Origin: Candidatus Heimdallarchaeota archaeon
GTDB taxonomy: Archaea; Asgardarchaeota; Heimdallarchaeia; Heimdallarchaeales; Heimdallarchaeaceae
DNA length: 64,000 bases
Direction of reading: 5' to 3'
NCBI GenBank assembly: GCA_021399345.1
Contig: JAAFKI010000154.1
Location: forward strand, 1 to 64,000
Shown: positions 1 through 8,257 of the stretch, piece by piece
Position numbering within the stretch: the first letter of the stretch is position 1
How the letters are laid out: each line of letters starts with the position of its first letter
The notes under the pieces: model-generated
What the model saw: the letters and a program-made list of their open reading frames with translations, nothing else
What the model was told of the DNA's origin: nothing
Database searches by the model: none
Position numbers and translations under genes: made by a program

Positions 1-267
1 ATCTAGCATCATGTAGGTAGAATCAATTTCATTTTGAAGAGTACTAAATCTATCTGAAATTGGAATGCTTATTACCTTTTGTTCTTGTTCATGGGACATA
101 TAAACTAATAATTCAATCTCCCTATTTATTCTGTTATTCCATCTGCTTAAATTTAGCAAACAGCGTGAAAGAACATCTAGTCTTTCTTGTCCCCCTACGA
201 CTGATTTTATCGTTTTTTTAGTTGTGCTTCTTATGGTTGAAGAAGGAATCAAAAAGATTAATTTCAA
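1..267 (-). CDS. TrmY-like SPOUT tRNA methyltransferase, C-terminus off window
   Basis: Absent from the ORF track because it begins with TTG and runs off the left edge. I read 89 codons on the minus strand starting MKLIFLIPSSTIRS, without stops. The segment GGQERLDVLSRCLLNL followed by a basic stretch and a beta-strand-like run resembles the N-terminal part of the archaeal TrmY family, which N1-methylates pseudouridine 54 in the tRNA T-loop. The SAM-binding knot would lie outside the window and cannot be checked. The TTG start is preceded by a GGGGG run that could act as a weak ribosome binding site; no in-frame ATG lies just upstream. Family assignment is by motif resemblance only. It is co-directional with the eS26 gene upstream, 52 bases away, so the two may be co-transcribed. 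Confidence 0.5.
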   Translation of the reverse strand, partial: MKLIFLIPSSTIRSTTKKTIKSVVGGQERLDVLSRCLLNLSRWNNRINREIELLVYMSHEQEQKVISIPISDRFSTLQNEIDSTYMMLD

Positions 268-319
268 ATGTTGTTCCCCCAGCTTAAGAAAAGAATAAAA
301 GAAGAAGATTGAAGAGCTA

Positions 320-592
320 TCAGCCTCTTCTATCACTTTTAGATCTTATGTTTGTCCTCCCTCTATGAATAGAGCAAGAAATACAATAATATGCAATCTT
401 CTTTTGACGAGGAATATAAGCTCCTTCATCTCTAAGTTCTTTAGCTAACCGGTAATCTACTGCACTGGAATAGACGCTGAATTTTTTAGCTTTATCAGTT
501 GGAACTAATTTTCCGCAAGAATGACATTGAACTGATGTGGCTCTACCTCGTTTTCCTCCAGACCTTCCTCCCGATTTTCTCTTTTTAGGCAT
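320..592 (-). CDS. rps26e: 30S ribosomal protein eS26
   Basis: Small-subunit ribosomal protein of 90 residues. The basic N-terminus (MPKKRKSGGRSGGKRGR) leads into the zinc-ribbon pair CHSCGK and YCISCSIHRG, which is the hallmark of the eS26 family; VPTDKA between them is also conserved. In the ribosome this protein sits near the mRNA exit channel. The family is found in eukaryotes and in TACK/Asgard archaea but not generally in Euryarchaeota, so it is a useful lineage marker. The start ATG has GGTGA about ten bases upstream. Downstream on the same strand is the TrmY-like gene, giving a translation/tRNA-modification pairing. Full length, no oddities. Confidence 0.93.
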   Translation of the reverse strand: MPKKRKSGGRSGGKRGRATSVQCHSCGKLVPTDKAKKFSVYSSAVDYRLAKELRDEGAYIPRQKKIAYYCISCSIHRGRTNIRSKSDRRG

Positions 593-678
593 GTTAAATA
601 TTCACCTTCATTATACTGTACCTAAAACAGAAACAAAGTTTGAACATTTAAATTTGTTGAAAAATGAGCGAGAAATGT

Positions 679-1065
679 CTATAAATCAATTTCTTTTGAA
701 AATAGCTTCTTATAGATATGTTTGAGATATAGTTCTGCTTCATCCATCACTTCCTCACCAAATTTAGTGATTACATAGTATTTTCTGTCGATTCTTTCAT
801 CACTATTTCGCATTTCTGTTTTTTCAACCAAACCTTCTCCTTTAAGGAGATATAGTATTGTATAATTTGTTACAGTAGCCGGACTGAAACCGAATTTTTC
901 TTGGATTTCTTGTTTCAACTGATAAGCATATTTCGGTTCCTCTCTTAGCAGTTTCAAAACCCATATCCAAAGTAAATCAATGGTTAAATTCTTTACTAGA
1001 CGCTGAAAAGCATTAGAAGCTTTAGAATCTTTGGAATTTTCGATTGAATTATCAGAACTCATCAT
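679..1065 (-). CDS. PadR-family transcriptional regulator
   Basis: 128-residue winged-helix protein. Residues about 28-115 fit the PadR domain: a helix ending in LLWIWVLKLLREEPKYAYQL, the recognition region FGFSPATVTNYTILYLLKGEGLV and the wing ending in KYYVITKFGEEVM. PadR proteins repress transcription in response to small ligands or cell state. The N-terminal 20 residues are polar and probably disordered. Two ATG codons lie in tandem at the start. It lies between the two ribosomal protein genes on the same strand but with gaps, so its target cannot be read from context. Confidence 0.8.
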   Translation of the reverse strand: MMSSDNSIENSKDSKASNAFQRLVKNLTIDLLWIWVLKLLREEPKYAYQLKQEIQEKFGFSPATVTNYTILYLLKGEGLVEKTEMRNSDERIDRKYYVITKFGEEVMDEAELYLKHIYKKLFSKEIDL

Positions 1066-1114
1066 TAAATGACATAGTATGCTTACTTAAAAAATTTCAG
1101 TAGAAAAGAAAAAA

Positions 1115-1537
1115 TTATTTTAATGGAACATACAGTGAGGATCTTGTTGCACCAATACCTGGGGCTCCATGACGAACTACTTTTGTACTTGGTGAGAATT
1201 CACCTAAGAGGTGCCCAATCATTTGAGGTTGAATTTCAATTTCTAAAAATTCACGACCATTGTAGACAGCTACTGTTGCACCCACCATTTCTGGAAGAAT
1301 AGGCATATCTCTAACATGAGTACGGACTATAAGTTTTTCTCCTCTATCTCCAGGTTCCATAGCCTTTCTAATATCCTCTAATAATTTCTTTCTACGTGGT
1401 GTCCAAAATTCTTGACGAGATAAGCTCCTTCTTCTTCTTGAAGGTAATAAGTTTAATATTTCATCCATGGACATTTGTTTTAATTCTTCCAATGTATATC
1501 CTCTATACCTGAATTTACGAGAAGACACCTTATTCAA
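1115..1537 (-). CDS. rps19: 30S ribosomal protein uS19
   Basis: 140-residue archaeal/eukaryotic-type uS19. The N-terminal [15 protein letters not shown] and [10 protein letters not shown] are typical of archaeal S19, as is the C-terminal [23 protein letters not shown]. It binds the 30S head near 16S rRNA helices and the A-site tRNA. The predicted start is TTG; a GTG three codons inside is the alternative. In most archaea this gene sits in the S10/L2 cluster; here no other member of that cluster is adjacent, so it has been relocated. Full length. Confidence 0.93.
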   Translation of the reverse strand: MNKVSSRKFRYRGYTLEELKQMSMDEILNLLPSRRRRSLSRQEFWTPRRKKLLEDIRKAMEPGDRGEKLIVRTHVRDMPILPEMVGATVAVYNGREFLEIEIQPQMIGHLLGEFSPSTKVVRHGAPGIGATRSSLYVPLK

Positions 1538-1616
1538 CCGAGTTAATTGCCTTGAGAGTCATTTTAAACCTTTTGATTTTTGTTCGTATTCTATTCATGT
1601 TTTAGATAGTTACAAC

Positions 1617-2495
1617 TTAAAAAAGATATGTTGAAAATAACCACCCAATCAGAACTAGGATAAGAGAAAGAAAAACAGGTATTGGTAATCCTGGAAATTT
1701 ACCATATCTAAAAAGCATATTTTCTGTAATTTTAATTCCAACTAGAATACCAATTATAGAAACAAAACCAAGAATTGGGTCTAATTCTTTTGTTATGAAA
1801 GTGACCAAGGAAGAATAAAAGATAAAATCACCAATACCAATTGCAACTGATTGACTGACTTCGTGTTGAGTATTTGATGAAACAGATAAATTTGTTTTCT
1901 TGAATATCTTACTAATAGGTCCCTTAAAGACAGAATATATATCGAACAATGAAATCAGAACTATAAGAGTTATGAATGTAATAAAGGAAAACATCATGCC
2001 AAATATGGTCCCCATAGCAATCCCTAGAAGAAAAACTACTGTATTTTTTACTTTAACACCTCCTTTTCCTAGAATGAAGGACCAAATAGCGAAAAACCCT
2101 ATAATTCCACCTAGTACTGCTGTGACAATCTCAACCCAGAAAACATTCTCAAGGAATGTGACTTCAAAGAGATAGCCATGGATCCATAACATACACACAG
2201 AGGATGTAAAAAACGATAAAGCAAAGAATAACTTCAAAACTAAGATTAGATGTTTTTTTAAAGCAAAAACAATCAGAAAGCCAGAAGCAATAGCCACAGA
2301 TACCAGAATTAAGCCCTCTAAAATTTGAAACGAGTACTCTCCTTCACCAGAAGGAAACAAAACGAGAAGAGTTTCCAAATTTGAATAGAGAACGCCGATT
2401 AAATAACTTATCAGAATAACCGGTAAAACAACAAGAGAAATTGGTTGTTGTGCTTGGTAAGCAATTAATAAAAACCGACCTTTGAATTCTGACAT
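1617..2495 (-). CDS. Presenilin/signal-peptide-peptidase-like intramembrane aspartyl protease
   Basis: 292-residue protein with about nine hydrophobic segments. It carries the three marks of the A22 (presenilin/SPP) family in the right order: a membrane aspartate in LFDIYSV (D185, the YD-motif position), GIGDF (D223, the GxGD motif) and a PAL-like GLPIP near residue 270. A hydrophilic loop separates the two aspartates, as in the family. Such enzymes cut transmembrane helices inside the membrane, for example leftover signal peptides. The YD motif is altered (Phe for Tyr before the Asp) and the PAL motif reads LPIP, as in some archaeal homologues. It is followed 32 bases downstream in transcription order by nothing on the same strand until uS19; upstream lie the DUF4430 and ECF-type genes, possibly in one transcript. 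Confidence 0.72.
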   Translation of the reverse strand: MSEFKGRFLLIAYQAQQPISLVVLPVILISYLIGVLYSNLETLLVLFPSGEGEYSFQILEGLILVSVAIASGFLIVFALKKHLILVLKLFFALSFFTSSVCMLWIHGYLFEVTFLENVFWVEIVTAVLGGIIGFFAIWSFILGKGGVKVKNTVVFLLGIAMGTIFGMMFSFITFITLIVLISLFDIYSVFKGPISKIFKKTNLSVSSNTQHEVSQSVAIGIGDFIFYSSLVTFITKELDPILGFVSIIGILVGIKITENMLFRYGKFPGLPIPVFLSLILVLIGWLFSTYLF

Positions 2496-2527
2496 ATCTC
2501 ATTCACTTCATTAACTATTTCAATTTT

Positions 2528-2950
2528 CTATCCTGTGTACTGCAGTTTGATTCTATCATCTTCCTCTAAATAATAGTTGCTAATTCCATAAGGAGAATAT
2601 TGCCAATCATCTATTAGATAATCATAATAATAAAATGCCCAATAATCAGGGAGTACTTCGGTATACCCATTTACACCCTTTACATATGATCCAAATGAGA
2701 AATTTGTTAATTCTAAATCTGCAATTAAGGAAAATGCAACAAGAGAAGAAGTACCCCCTTTAATAGTGACATTATATTCTTCATGGTTGTTTGTGGTTTT
2801 CAACGAACCGTAGTTAATAATTACTAAAACTGTAATATCATCCCCATTCTCATTAGGTTTTGTATTTTTGATATAGAATGAAAGAGCTACTGATATAATT
2901 GTCAGAATTATGATGGCTATTGTAAGAAAAATTATCTTTGATTGTTTCAA
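2528..2950 (-). CDS. Membrane-anchored DUF4430 (transcobalamin C-terminal-like) protein
   Basis: 140 residues. A single N-terminal membrane segment (about residues 5-25, IIFLTIAIIILTIISVAL) acts as an uncleaved anchor or signal. The extracellular part has the DUF4430 pattern: a buried GSYVKGVNGY turn, then YWAFYYYDYLIDDWQ and YYLEEDDRIKLQY at the end. DUF4430 resembles the beta domain of transcobalamin/intrinsic factor and is often encoded next to ECF transporters. Its start overlaps the end of the upstream S-component-like gene by four bases (ATGA), so the two are translationally coupled. A role in presenting a cobamide-like ligand to the S component is inferred, not shown. Confidence 0.68.
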   Translation of the reverse strand: MKQSKIIFLTIAIIILTIISVALSFYIKNTKPNENGDDITVLVIINYGSLKTTNNHEEYNVTIKGGTSSLVAFSLIADLELTNFSFGSYVKGVNGYTEVLPDYWAFYYYDYLIDDWQYSPYGISNYYLEEDDRIKLQYTG

Positions 2951-3609
2951 GTTTTACCACCTTCAGATACAACAGATGTAATAGTTTCCTCATCATAGAT
3001 AGAAGGAATCATTAGCTGTTTGATTCCTCTTGCCTTGAAGGCTGAATATATCCAGTTTATCATAGTCTTTGTGAAACTAAACAAAACAAAATTACTGACT
3101 ACATGGGCTATGGTAAAAATAATGCCACTACCAAGAAGTACTAACAAATATTGGAAAACAAAATCACTTCTAATGACTACAATTTGATATCCGATTGTAG
3201 TTGTTATATCATAGATAATTGCAAAGAAACTTCCAAAGACACCTAATTCCCAATAAGAAAGCCTTAGAAATATTTTTCTCATTAAACCTGTAACCACAGC
3301 TAAACTAACATAGCATATTAATTTAAAGAAAATTAAATAACCAGCTGACCCTATTATTGCTATTATAATAAACTCATAAACGACAGATACTGAAACAGCT
3401 ACCATCAAACCATAGTAAACCCCAAACAATATCGAAACGAGAAAAATAGTTACAGAAATGAACTCCATATTTGGGACAAAAACAACAATAGTGGAAAGAA
3501 CAATTCCTAGGCTAGCTAACGATGCAGAAATAGACATCTTAAGGATAATGTTAATTCTATTTTTAGGATTTTTTAGATGATTTTTCACTCTGTTTATCAT
3601 TCTTAACAT
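2947..3609 (-). CDS. ECF-type transporter S component-like membrane protein
   Basis: 220 residues with about six transmembrane helices between residues 25 and 185 and short charged ends. The general layout (small six-helix protein, a helix starting ISASLASLGIVLSTIVVFVP, a late helix with AHVVSNFVLFSFTKTMI) resembles substrate-binding S components of energy-coupling-factor vitamin transporters. No EcfA or EcfT gene is in the window, which fits the group II arrangement with a shared energising module elsewhere. Coupling to a DUF4430 gene suggests a cobalamin-type or other large-ligand substrate. Family call is by topology and context, so moderate. Confidence 0.55.
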   Translation of the reverse strand: MLRMINRVKNHLKNPKNRINIILKMSISASLASLGIVLSTIVVFVPNMEFISVTIFLVSILFGVYYGLMVAVSVSVVYEFIIIAIIGSAGYLIFFKLICYVSLAVVTGLMRKIFLRLSYWELGVFGSFFAIIYDITTTIGYQIVVIRSDFVFQYLLVLLGSGIIFTIAHVVSNFVLFSFTKTMINWIYSAFKARGIKQLMIPSIYDEETITSVVSEGGKT

Positions 3610-3767
3610 CCAATGTTAGTGCTTTGCTAAAAACCAATTAGCAGATTGATATCGTTTAAAGGTAAAAGTATTAGTGCTTTTCCTTCCATAATAATATCCA
3701 CCTTAGTTGAAAAAACTACGATGGAGACTAACCTAACATTTTTCAATATACTATAAGCAGTATTCTC

Positions 3768-4253
3768 ATGGAAAATAGTTCCTTTTCAGAAGATACAAAA
3801 CTGCTTAAAGTGATCAATATAGATGTGCTTACAGCTAGTCCAGATGTTTTTACAGCTGAAAAGGATTTAAATGGGATTGAACATGCTGAAATTCCATTAT
3901 TGAATTTTGAACTTGAAAATGGTGAAAATTTCCTAATGGCAAGTATCCCTATTTCAATAGCTATTGATATTTCAAGGATTATTAGTGGAGTTAATGGTAA
4001 TGATTCACGACTTACACTAGCAGAACTTATCCCAGAGATTTGCGTAGTTGACAAAATCATAATTGATTCCATAATTCCTTATTCAAATGCTTATCAAGCA
4101 ACTGTTGAAATTAGATTGGAAGGATTTTCAGATGTCCAACATTTTCAGATGATTCCAAGTCACGCTACACTGTTAGCCCTGATAGCTAATGCCGACATTT
4201 ATGTATCTGACAATATTATTAGAACAATTGATAATTTAGAGGATGAAGACTAA
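3768..4253 (+). CDS. Bifunctional nuclease (DUF151) family protein
   Basis: 161 residues. From about residue 55 the chain follows the DUF151/BFN pattern: a strand with IPISIAIDISRIISG in place of the usual IGxxEAxAI, the middle VDKIIIDSIIPYSNAYQATVEI, and the diagnostic MIPSHATLLALIANADIYVS matching PSDAIALALRxxxPIYVS. Bacterial and plant relatives have been reported to have RNase/DNase activity. The usual Asp of the PSDA motif is His here, so activity is uncertain. ATG start; a small membrane-protein gene follows on the same strand about 100 bases later. Confidence 0.62.
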   Translation: MENSSFSEDTKLLKVINIDVLTASPDVFTAEKDLNGIEHAEIPLLNFELENGENFLMASIPISIAIDISRIISGVNGNDSRLTLAELIPEICVVDKIIIDSIIPYSNAYQATVEIRLEGFSDVQHFQMIPSHATLLALIANADIYVSDNIIRTIDNLEDED

Positions 4254-4354
4254 ACATCAATCTGTAAAACTTATAAAATTGACATACTATAAAATATATA
4301 AGTGAATTACAAAAACTACTATCACCATTTAAATCCGATAAGAGAAGTGAACCA

Positions 4355-4525
4355 ATGACAGAAAAAAAGAAAACCAAAGTAGCTGAAGAGGAGAAGAGTG
4401 AAATTGACACTGAAATCGAAGAAGAAGAGCATGGAAATCGTGATTGGAAGAAGGTTCTTATTGGCATACTATTTGTTTTGATTGTAGTTGTATTCTGGTA
4501 TGTTATTGAATATGCGGCTAGATAA
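4355..4525 (+). CDS. Small tail-anchored membrane protein
   Basis: Below the length cut-off of the ORF track. 56 residues: a charged, Glu/Lys-rich N-terminus (MTEKKKTKVAEEEKSE), then WKKVLIGILFVLIVVVFWYVI, a single membrane helix, and only four residues after it. This is the topology of a tail-anchored protein with the N-terminus in the cytoplasm. Size and topology recall Sec61-beta/SecG, but the conserved Sec61-beta segment before the helix is not present, so I do not assign it. A GAAGTG-like stretch upstream of the ATG could be the ribosome binding site. The MacB-like ATPase starts 60 bases downstream. Confidence 0.5.
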   Translation: MTEKKKTKVAEEEKSEIDTEIEEEEHGNRDWKKVLIGILFVLIVVVFWYVIEYAAR

Positions 4526-4584
4526 TTAGTGTGTTGAGAAAAGAAAAATGATTTAAGTGTTTAGAATATCACTTCTTTAGTCTC

Positions 4585-5340
4585 ATGGTCGATAATCAGA
4601 TAATTGTTAGTAATTTGCTCAAATCTTATTCATCTAAAGCTGAAGAGTTAACAGTATTACGGGGGATAAGTTTTGAAGTAGCTAAAGGGGACGTAATCTG
4701 CTTACTTGGTGCTTCAGGTTCGGGAAAAACAACAACATTAAATCTTCTAGCTGGTATCGATAAACCAACAGCTGGAAAAATATATTATGGTGGTAAAGAC
4801 ATCAATGAATGGTCTACTGATCAATTATTTGAATATAGACTAAAAGAGATTGGCTTTATTTTTCAGGAATTTTATCTTCTTGAGCACCTTAATGCTTTAG
4901 AAAATGTAATTGTCCCCATAATTTTGCAAGGGGAATCAGAGGAAATTGCTCAGGATATCGCTCTCCAATTGCTAAACAAAGTTGATTTAGGGAGAAAAGC
5001 TCTAAATTTGCCTCAAGAATTAAGCTCAGGTGAGAAACAAAGAGTTTGTGTTGCTAGAGCAATAGCAAATAATCCATCAGTTCTAATTGCCGATGAACCT
5101 ACAGGTACTTTAGACAGTAAGACAGGAGATAGTATAATGTCACTTCTTTTGAGCTTAGCAAAGAAAAATAAAATGGCTATGATTTATACTTCACATGACC
5201 CTTATTTTACTAAAATGGCTTCAAGAATTTTTGTACTTCAAAAAGGGATGATTGTTGAACATAATCCTGAAGATTTTGCAGACATAGGTTATGATAAATC
5301 GAAATTTGAATTTCTATTCAAGGGTGACAACAATGAATGA
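4585..5340 (+). CDS. ABC transporter ATP-binding protein (MacB/LolD type)
   Basis: 251 residues. Walker A GASGSGKTT near residue 45, Q-loop FIFQEFYLL, signature LSSGEKQRV (Gly to Ser at the third position compared with LSGGQ), Walker B VLIADEPTGTLD and the switch His in YTSHDP. The sequence around the Q-loop and D-loop is that of the MacB/LolD/FtsE branch, whose members drive mechanotransmission rather than classical transport. Its stop codon overlaps the start of the FtsX-like permease gene, so the pair forms one complex in the cytoplasmic membrane. The likely roles are lipoprotein or peptide extrusion, or cell-envelope signalling; substrate cannot be read. Confidence 0.9.
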   Translation: MVDNQIIVSNLLKSYSSKAEELTVLRGISFEVAKGDVICLLGASGSGKTTTLNLLAGIDKPTAGKIYYGGKDINEWSTDQLFEYRLKEIGFIFQEFYLLEHLNALENVIVPIILQGESEEIAQDIALQLLNKVDLGRKALNLPQELSSGEKQRVCVARAIANNPSVLIADEPTGTLDSKTGDSIMSLLLSLAKKNKMAMIYTSHDPYFTKMASRIFVLQKGMIVEHNPEDFADIGYDKSKFEFLFKGDNNE

Positions 5341-8239
5341 ACTAGATGACTATATTGGTACAGAAAAAAAACAAACCTTTCTTGAGAAACTTTTAGCTGG
5401 ATTTTCATTTAACTTGAGATTAATTTGGAAGAACATTAGTAACAGAAAAAAAAGCATGATGATAATAACAATAGGGTTAGTTTTTTCACTATCTATTCTT
5501 TTTACTTCATCTATTTGGACTCAAACATCCCAACTAATAATCGCAGACGATTATATAGAAACTTTAGATTATGAAATGTATGTTTCAACATACCTCACAA
5601 ATGCTATGGATTCGGTGTATGCTTATACAGTAAATGATTATCTTGTGAGGCAGGTTGACTGGTATTATCCTACTGTTGCTCTGTTTAACTTCGAAGATAA
5701 AGGACCATATTATAGGTGGTATCCGGAAGATCAACAAGAGAATATGAGTAACCCAGTATCATTAACATCTGCTCATCTTATTTCATCAAGAGCTATTGAT
5801 AGAATCAAACTGAATTTAGAAATTGATGGAAACGCTTCTCTGAATTCTGGAGAAATCTTAATGAGTTATACACAAGCAAAACAACTGGAAGTAATTTATA
5901 ACAAGACCATTTCTCCTGGTGATGAAATCAATATTGCTATATCAAGAAGAATCCCCAACACAGATATTGGGGAACATCAAATGCGATTTTACGATATTAA
6001 TGAAACGATTTTTACTAACTATACGATAACGGGTATTTACAAATATGTAGGATATAACACTGCTATAGCTAAACTACTAGGAGGGCTTGAAAACACAGGG
6101 GGAATGCTTCTAGATTCTATTTTCTTCCCTTTGGAAGACCTATCGGGCATTGATCGGTTCATTATAGATTCGAATGGGCTTTTACCAAGATTACTTGTTA
6201 AAACTAATGCCCAACAGCTAAGAATAAATGGGATATCTCAAATGCCTGACACCCTTCATGCACTCAGTGAAAGAATAAAAATCAGATTCTTTCACGCTTA
6301 TTGTTATATTCTTTCTCAAGAAATTCAAACAATGGCCAACGAATATGCAAGAACTTTCAGCTCAACAGCATTATTTACACCCGCAATCGTTGCTACAATT
6401 TTTCTAACCATTCTAGCATCACAAATGACTGTTAAGAAAAGAAAGGAGGAAATAACCTTTCTACGATCAAAGGGAGCTGTTAGTAGCCAGATTATAGCAA
6501 TATTTTTTGGTGAATTTATACTAGTTAGTACGTTGTCCCTGATTCTGAGTATTGGAACGGGAATTCTAATGGCAGCTCTCATCCCTTCTCTTGGTCATGA
6601 GGGATTCTTTAGTAAATCACTTTTTACGAGATATTTTGAATATCTAACTATATCTCCATATGATATCGAAATTTATTCTGTTTTAGTTTTAGGGATATAT
6701 CTAGGAATGACGTTGATCAATGTTGTTTCCTTTGTTAGGAAGGATATTCATGAATCTATGATCATAACAGTAAGAGGACAACGTCTTATAGGAATGTGGA
6801 TAAAACTCGCTGCCTTCGCATTAACACTCGCAGGTTTTATTTTTCTGATAGTAGACTATACTAGAGTAGCCAGGAGCAGTTACAGTTTTGGATATGGCTC
6901 AATAGGAGCTAGTTCGAATGCACTTTTAGCTTTTATAGCAGTACTGTTCTTTCTAAGTTATTTTGTTTCGATTGGAATCAATTATGTTCTTAGAACAATT
7001 AAAAAGGCTTACAAATTTGTTTTTAAGCAAAATTCATTTCTAATTTATAAAAACATTAAACGACAAACTAAGAGCTTACAAGATTTAACATTCTTCTTAA
7101 TTCTTATAATCTGTCTACTTACTACATTTGTAACCATTCGATCAACAACGATGTACAATAATACTATCGAAGATGCATACAGAAGGGGTTCTGATATTAG
7201 AATTCAATCTCTTGTCGCCGTAAACATTACCGAATTTGAAGAGAAGTTGGGAGGAATTGAGGGTATAGATGAAATTATGGGTTTTCAAACAATTGAAGCA
7301 ATTGTTGGATCACTAAATGTAGATGTATTTGGAGTTGACCCTTCTAAATTCTTGAGAATTGGGAGATGGACGGATAACAGTTTTGCTGAAATAGACCCAG
7401 AATCGGCTCTTACAACGCTTGAAGAGTCTCCTTCTAGTATAATTCTCAGTGATTACATTGTTGATAGGCTTGAGTTTACTATTGGTGAAAATATGTCTGT
7501 AACAGACTTCAGAGGAGGACCATTTACCAAGGAGTTTAATGTTTCTGCAATGATAAAATCAGCTCCAGGATTAGGAATAGCTCATGGATTTGATCCAAAA
7601 ATGAACAGAGAAAATTATGAATGGGTACTTCTCAAAGAGGATATTCTTATCAATGATTTGGGGGTTCATAATGGAACTTTATTCTTAGCTACAGCTAAAG
7701 AAGGAGCAGATTTAAACCTCATTAAAGAAGAAATAGAGGCATTATACCCATTAATGACTGTCAATCCTCAACAGATCAATCCTGATTATATTGGGTATTT
7801 TATTGTAAAATATATTCCTCACGTATCAATTACATTGCTGATGGGGGCAATAGTTCTGAATGTTATTGGTGTTGTTTATATTTTAATATCAACTGACTTT
7901 ATATTAGGACAAAGACGACGAGAAAACGCAGTTATACTAGCACTTGGAGGAAATCAAGGTAAAATACGGAAAATGTTAGTGGGTGAAATATCGGTTTTCT
8001 TGATATCAACACTGTTGATTGGAATTCCTCTAGGATTCTTGAGTTCATTATTAGCTTTGACATTCTTGAAACCACTTTTGATACCACATGAAGTAATTAC
8101 ACTGACTATGCATATTGATTTTGGTCTTTTAGCGATCATGATAGTGACATTGTGTGTTGCTGCATTACTGGGTGCAATACCAATAATAAGAAAGCAGATG
8201 AAATATGAAATAGTTCAAGAATTACGAGCAATTGTTTGA
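5333..8239 (+). CDS. ABC transporter permease, FtsX/MacB-like, large
   Basis: I start at the ATG of MNELDDYIG, which overlaps the ATPase stop codon by eight bases and has GGGTG upstream; the track start 42 bases earlier lies deep in the ATPase gene. About 968 residues. There is one membrane helix near residues 40-65, a large extracellular domain, a first FtsX core of helices (about residues 340-470), a central helix pair (about 490-560), a second extracellular domain with an N-terminal anchor at about 585-610, and a final FtsX core of three helices (about 835-955). The duplicated FtsX core in one chain is the pattern of archaeal and Gram-positive LolC/MacB-type permeases. Functions with the preceding ATPase. 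Confidence 0.82.
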   Translation: MNELDDYIGTEKKQTFLEKLLAGFSFNLRLIWKNISNRKKSMMIITIGLVFSLSILFTSSIWTQTSQLIIADDYIETLDYEMYVSTYLTNAMDSVYAYTVNDYLVRQVDWYYPTVALFNFEDKGPYYRWYPEDQQENMSNPVSLTSAHLISSRAIDRIKLNLEIDGNASLNSGEILMSYTQAKQLEVIYNKTISPGDEINIAISRRIPNTDIGEHQMRFYDINETIFTNYTITGIYKYVGYNTAIAKLLGGLENTGGMLLDSIFFPLEDLSGIDRFIIDSNGLLPRLLVKTNAQQLRINGISQMPDTLHALSERIKIRFFHAYCYILSQEIQTMANEYARTFSSTALFTPAIVATIFLTILASQMTVKKRKEEITFLRSKGAVSSQIIAIFFGEFILVSTLSLILSIGTGILMAALIPSLGHEGFFSKSLFTRYFEYLTISPYDIEIYSVLVLGIYLGMTLINVVSFVRKDIHESMIITVRGQRLIGMWIKLAAFALTLAGFIFLIVDYTRVARSSYSFGYGSIGASSNALLAFIAVLFFLSYFVSIGINYVLRTIKKAYKFVFKQNSFLIYKNIKRQTKSLQDLTFFLILIICLLTTFVTIRSTTMYNNTIEDAYRRGSDIRIQSLVAVNITEFEEKLGGIEGIDEIMGFQTIEAIVGSLNVDVFGVDPSKFLRIGRWTDNSFAEIDPESALTTLEESPSSIILSDYIVDRLEFTIGENMSVTDFRGGPFTKEFNVSAMIKSAPGLGIAHGFDPKMNRENYEWVLLKEDILINDLGVHNGTLFLATAKEGADLNLIKEEIEALYPLMTVNPQQINPDYIGYFIVKYIPHVSITLLMGAIVLNVIGVVYILISTDFILGQRRRENAVILALGGNQGKIRKMLVGEISVFLISTLLIGIPLGFLSSLLALTFLKPLLIPHEVITLTMHIDFGLLAIMIVTLCVAALLGAIPIIRKQMKYEIVQELRAIV

Positions 8240-8257
8240 TATCTACATAAAATTGCT

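Noticed and set aside
2528-3609. Possible riboswitch for cobalamin before the S-component gene
   Set aside because: I looked upstream of 3609 and saw no B12-box-like or other conserved structured leader.
3743-4072. 109-residue minus-strand ORF
   Set aside because: Antisense to the DUF151 gene, Ser/Ile-rich, and without motif support.
4355-4525. Sec61-beta/SecG identity of the small tail-anchored protein
   Set aside because: Size and topology fit, but the conserved residues before the membrane helix are missing, so it is left unnamed.
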